From: Thioploca sp.
GTDB taxonomy: Bacteria; Pseudomonadota; Gammaproteobacteria; Beggiatoales; Beggiatoaceae
Direction of reading: 5' to 3'
Assembly (NCBI GenBank): GCA_030627235.1
Contig: DAOUSL010000016.1
Coordinates: 1-36,390, forward strand
Length of the DNA: 36,390 nt
Part shown: positions 35,061 through 36,390 of the stretch, in pieces
Layout: each line of letters begins with the position of its first letter
How positions within the stretch are numbered: position 1 is the stretch's first letter
Notes under the pieces: generated by a model
Databases searched by the model: none
Told to the model about the DNA's origin: nothing
Seen by the model: the letters and a program-made list of their open reading frames with translations, nothing else
Position numbers and translations under genes: made by a program

Positions 35061-36302
35061 ATGCCAAGAAAAAACCAATTGAAATAGATAGTATTAAGCA
35101 TAATGATTCTCGTTCTAACATTCCTACTAAGGGAGTTGCGGGATTTTGTTACTGATGAGAAGGAGACTAAGTTGTATCCACGTAATCCTGATTTGAACCC
35201 GCAGTTGGTTTAGAAAGGTAAGGATGCACAGGATAATGTTGATTTGGAAGTACCAGTATTGCCGATTTATATTCAGGAGAAAATTCATCCGCAGGCTTTG
35301 ATTCAGGATTTGAAAGATTATGCAAAGCAGGATGAACCGGCTACGTTTGATTTGTTTGGAAGTGGGTTTGATAGTCTTGATTTTGATCAATTGATTGAGT
35401 TTTATCAGCATCAGGAGAAATGGCAGAATCGGATGATTTTAGGGGATTCTTTGCAAGTGATGGCTTCGTTGGCGGAGAAGGAGGGTTTAAAGAGTAAGGT
35501 GCAGATGATTTATCTTGATCCGCCTTATGGGATTAAATTTGGTTCTAATTGGCAGGTGTCTACTCGGAAGCGGGATGTTAAGGATGGCAAGGCGGAGGAT
35601 TTTGTGCGGCAGCCAGAGCAGGTTAAGGCGTTTCGGGATACTTGGGAGTTGGGGAGGCATTCTTATTTGGCTTATTTGCGGGATAGGTTAGTAGTGGCTA
35701 GGGAGTTGTTGACTGATTCTGGGAGTGTGTTTGTGCAGATTGGGGATGAAAATGTGCATTTGGTGCGGTGTTTGTTGGATGAGGTTTTTGGGAGAAAAAA
35801 ATTTGTCTAATGATAACATATCAAAAAACTGGTGGTATTCCTGGAAACTTAATTTCACCAACTATGGATTATATAATTTGGTATGCAAAAATTAAGAGTT
35901 CAGTTAGGTTTAGATCACTATTTTTACAAATAAAAGTTGGAAATACTGGAATTGACAGATACGATAAAATTCAACTGGAAGATGGTATAGAACTTCCTTT
36001 ATTTACTAGGGAAACGATTTCAACTGACAAGTTTATTTTCAGAAGGTGAAACAATTTCCAGTAGCCAACATTTTGAATACCAACTAAAAAAATATAAACC
36101 ATCTACTGGCAAACATTGGACAACTAAAATTGATGGATTAAAACGATTATCGAAAGCAAGCCGTATTCAAATCATGGGCAGTGTATTAAGATATAAACGA
36201 TTTGTTAATGATTTTCCTGTAATGATGATTACAGATAGATGGGATAGTATTCAACTTGGTACATCAAGAATTGGTAGTGTTATAGATGTAATGCCAAGAT
36301 AA
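35061..36302 (+). pseudogene. Degraded adenine-specific DNA methyltransferase (DPPY type)
   Basis: The pieces read in order as one site-specific DNA-methyltransferase of the type III/Mod-like group: M-P-R-K start (35061), E-I-D-S-I-K-H-N-D-S-R, LRDFVTDE, LYPRNPDLNPQLV, VLPIYIQEKIHPQALI, the catalytic MIYLDPPYGIKFG (DPPY near 35517-35528), KTGGIPGNL...DYIIWYAK, and W-T-T-K-I-D-G-L-K-R-L to 36302. Lesions are frameshifts near 35072, 35132, 35808 and 36045, and a TAG at 35211-35213 where the family has Trp. The SAM-binding motif expected after the target domain is missing, so the 3' end is also lost. The intact piece 35244-35810 retains DPPY but cannot be a full enzyme. No restriction partner is seen. 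Codon use changes sharply near 35800. Confidence 0.85.
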
Positions 36303-36329
36303 ATTATATTAAGAAAAACATTTATTATA

Positions 36330-36390
36330 ATGATGAATAAAAGAATCCCTACCCAAATTGCTCCAATATGGTTTACTAATTTTTTTAAAA
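36330..36390 (+). CDS. Possible start of a gene cut by the window edge
   Basis: An open frame of 20 codons starts at ATG 36330 (or 36333) and runs off the end. It reads M-M-N-K-R-I-P-T-Q-I-A-P-I-W-F and is too short to identify. No clear ribosome site precedes it, so it may be chance. Confidence 0.2.
   Translation, partial: MMNKRIPTQIAPIWFTNFFK

Noticed and set aside
35244..35810. A functional short methyltransferase
   Set aside because: It keeps DPPY but lacks the N-terminal part, target domain and SAM-binding motif, all of which lie in shifted frames or are missing.
1..36390. tRNA, rRNA, riboswitch or complete insertion sequence
   Set aside because: I looked on both strands and found no sequence that supports any of these; weak tRNA-like arms may be missed by eye.

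Overview
This is an AT-rich bacterial window whose core genes (ubiA, bioH, carA, ccmD/ccmE, uvrA) read as gammaproteobacterial. Several traits together suggest a large filamentous or vacuolate sulfur bacterium of the Beggiatoa/Thiomargarita/Thioploca type: very large multidomain sensor kinases, a NACHT NTPase with a hexanucleotide repeat, a giant RHS protein, a membrane molybdoenzyme operon and many palindromic repeats in intergenic DNA. That placement is inference, because there is no rRNA or other taxonomic marker here.

Layout. (1) 1-3450: a KilA-N protein (+) converges on a NACHT NTPase (-). The NACHT gene carries 225 nt of an in-frame hexanucleotide repeat encoding a (D/A)(R/L) dipeptide tract, and a palindromic MITE-like element lies just upstream of its start. 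(2) 3431-8640: housekeeping genes, namely ubiA (-), bioH (+), a tightly overlapping carA-ccmD-ccmE cluster (+; ccmD is only 55 codons) and a CYTH-CHAD protein (-). (3) 8641-16900: a signalling block with a decayed 3' end of a histidine kinase gene, a receiver-DUF3369-histidine kinase, a 1743-residue Ser/Thr-kinase/AAA/GAF/histidine kinase, and a sensor gene broken by two stop codons. (4) 16981-21973: a minus-strand operon, Fe-S subunit > NrfD-like membrane subunit > Tat-exported molybdopterin subunit > pentaheme NapC-like cytochrome. This is a quinone-linked respiratory complex of unknown substrate. (5) 22570-25398: uvrA, then a cytochrome c fragment. (6) 25853-34015: one 2720-residue secreted SpvB/VCBS/RHS protein with seven tandem 54-residue repeats and an unusual C-terminal tip. 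(7) 34021-36390: a RelB/RelE-type toxin-antitoxin pair bracketed by two direct copies of a ~105 bp palindromic element, then a heavily damaged adenine-specific methyltransferase gene with mosaic codon use.

Most intergenic gaps hold a dispersed palindromic repeat, and at least six different families are recognisable. Some have entered coding sequence: one supplies the last codons and stop of ubiA, one overlaps the end of the molybdoenzyme gene, and one lies in frame inside the giant kinase. Decayed genes (kinase 3' end, sensor, cytochrome fragment, methyltransferase) also point to a genome shaped by repeat spread, duplication and erosion.

The items most worth following up are the binary (D/A)(R/L) repeat of the NACHT protein, the Cys-to-Asp replacement in the proximal Fe-S motif of the molybdoenzyme, the in-frame palindrome in the kinase, and the C-terminal tip of the RHS protein. 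No CRISPR array, tRNA, rRNA or complete insertion sequence was seen.
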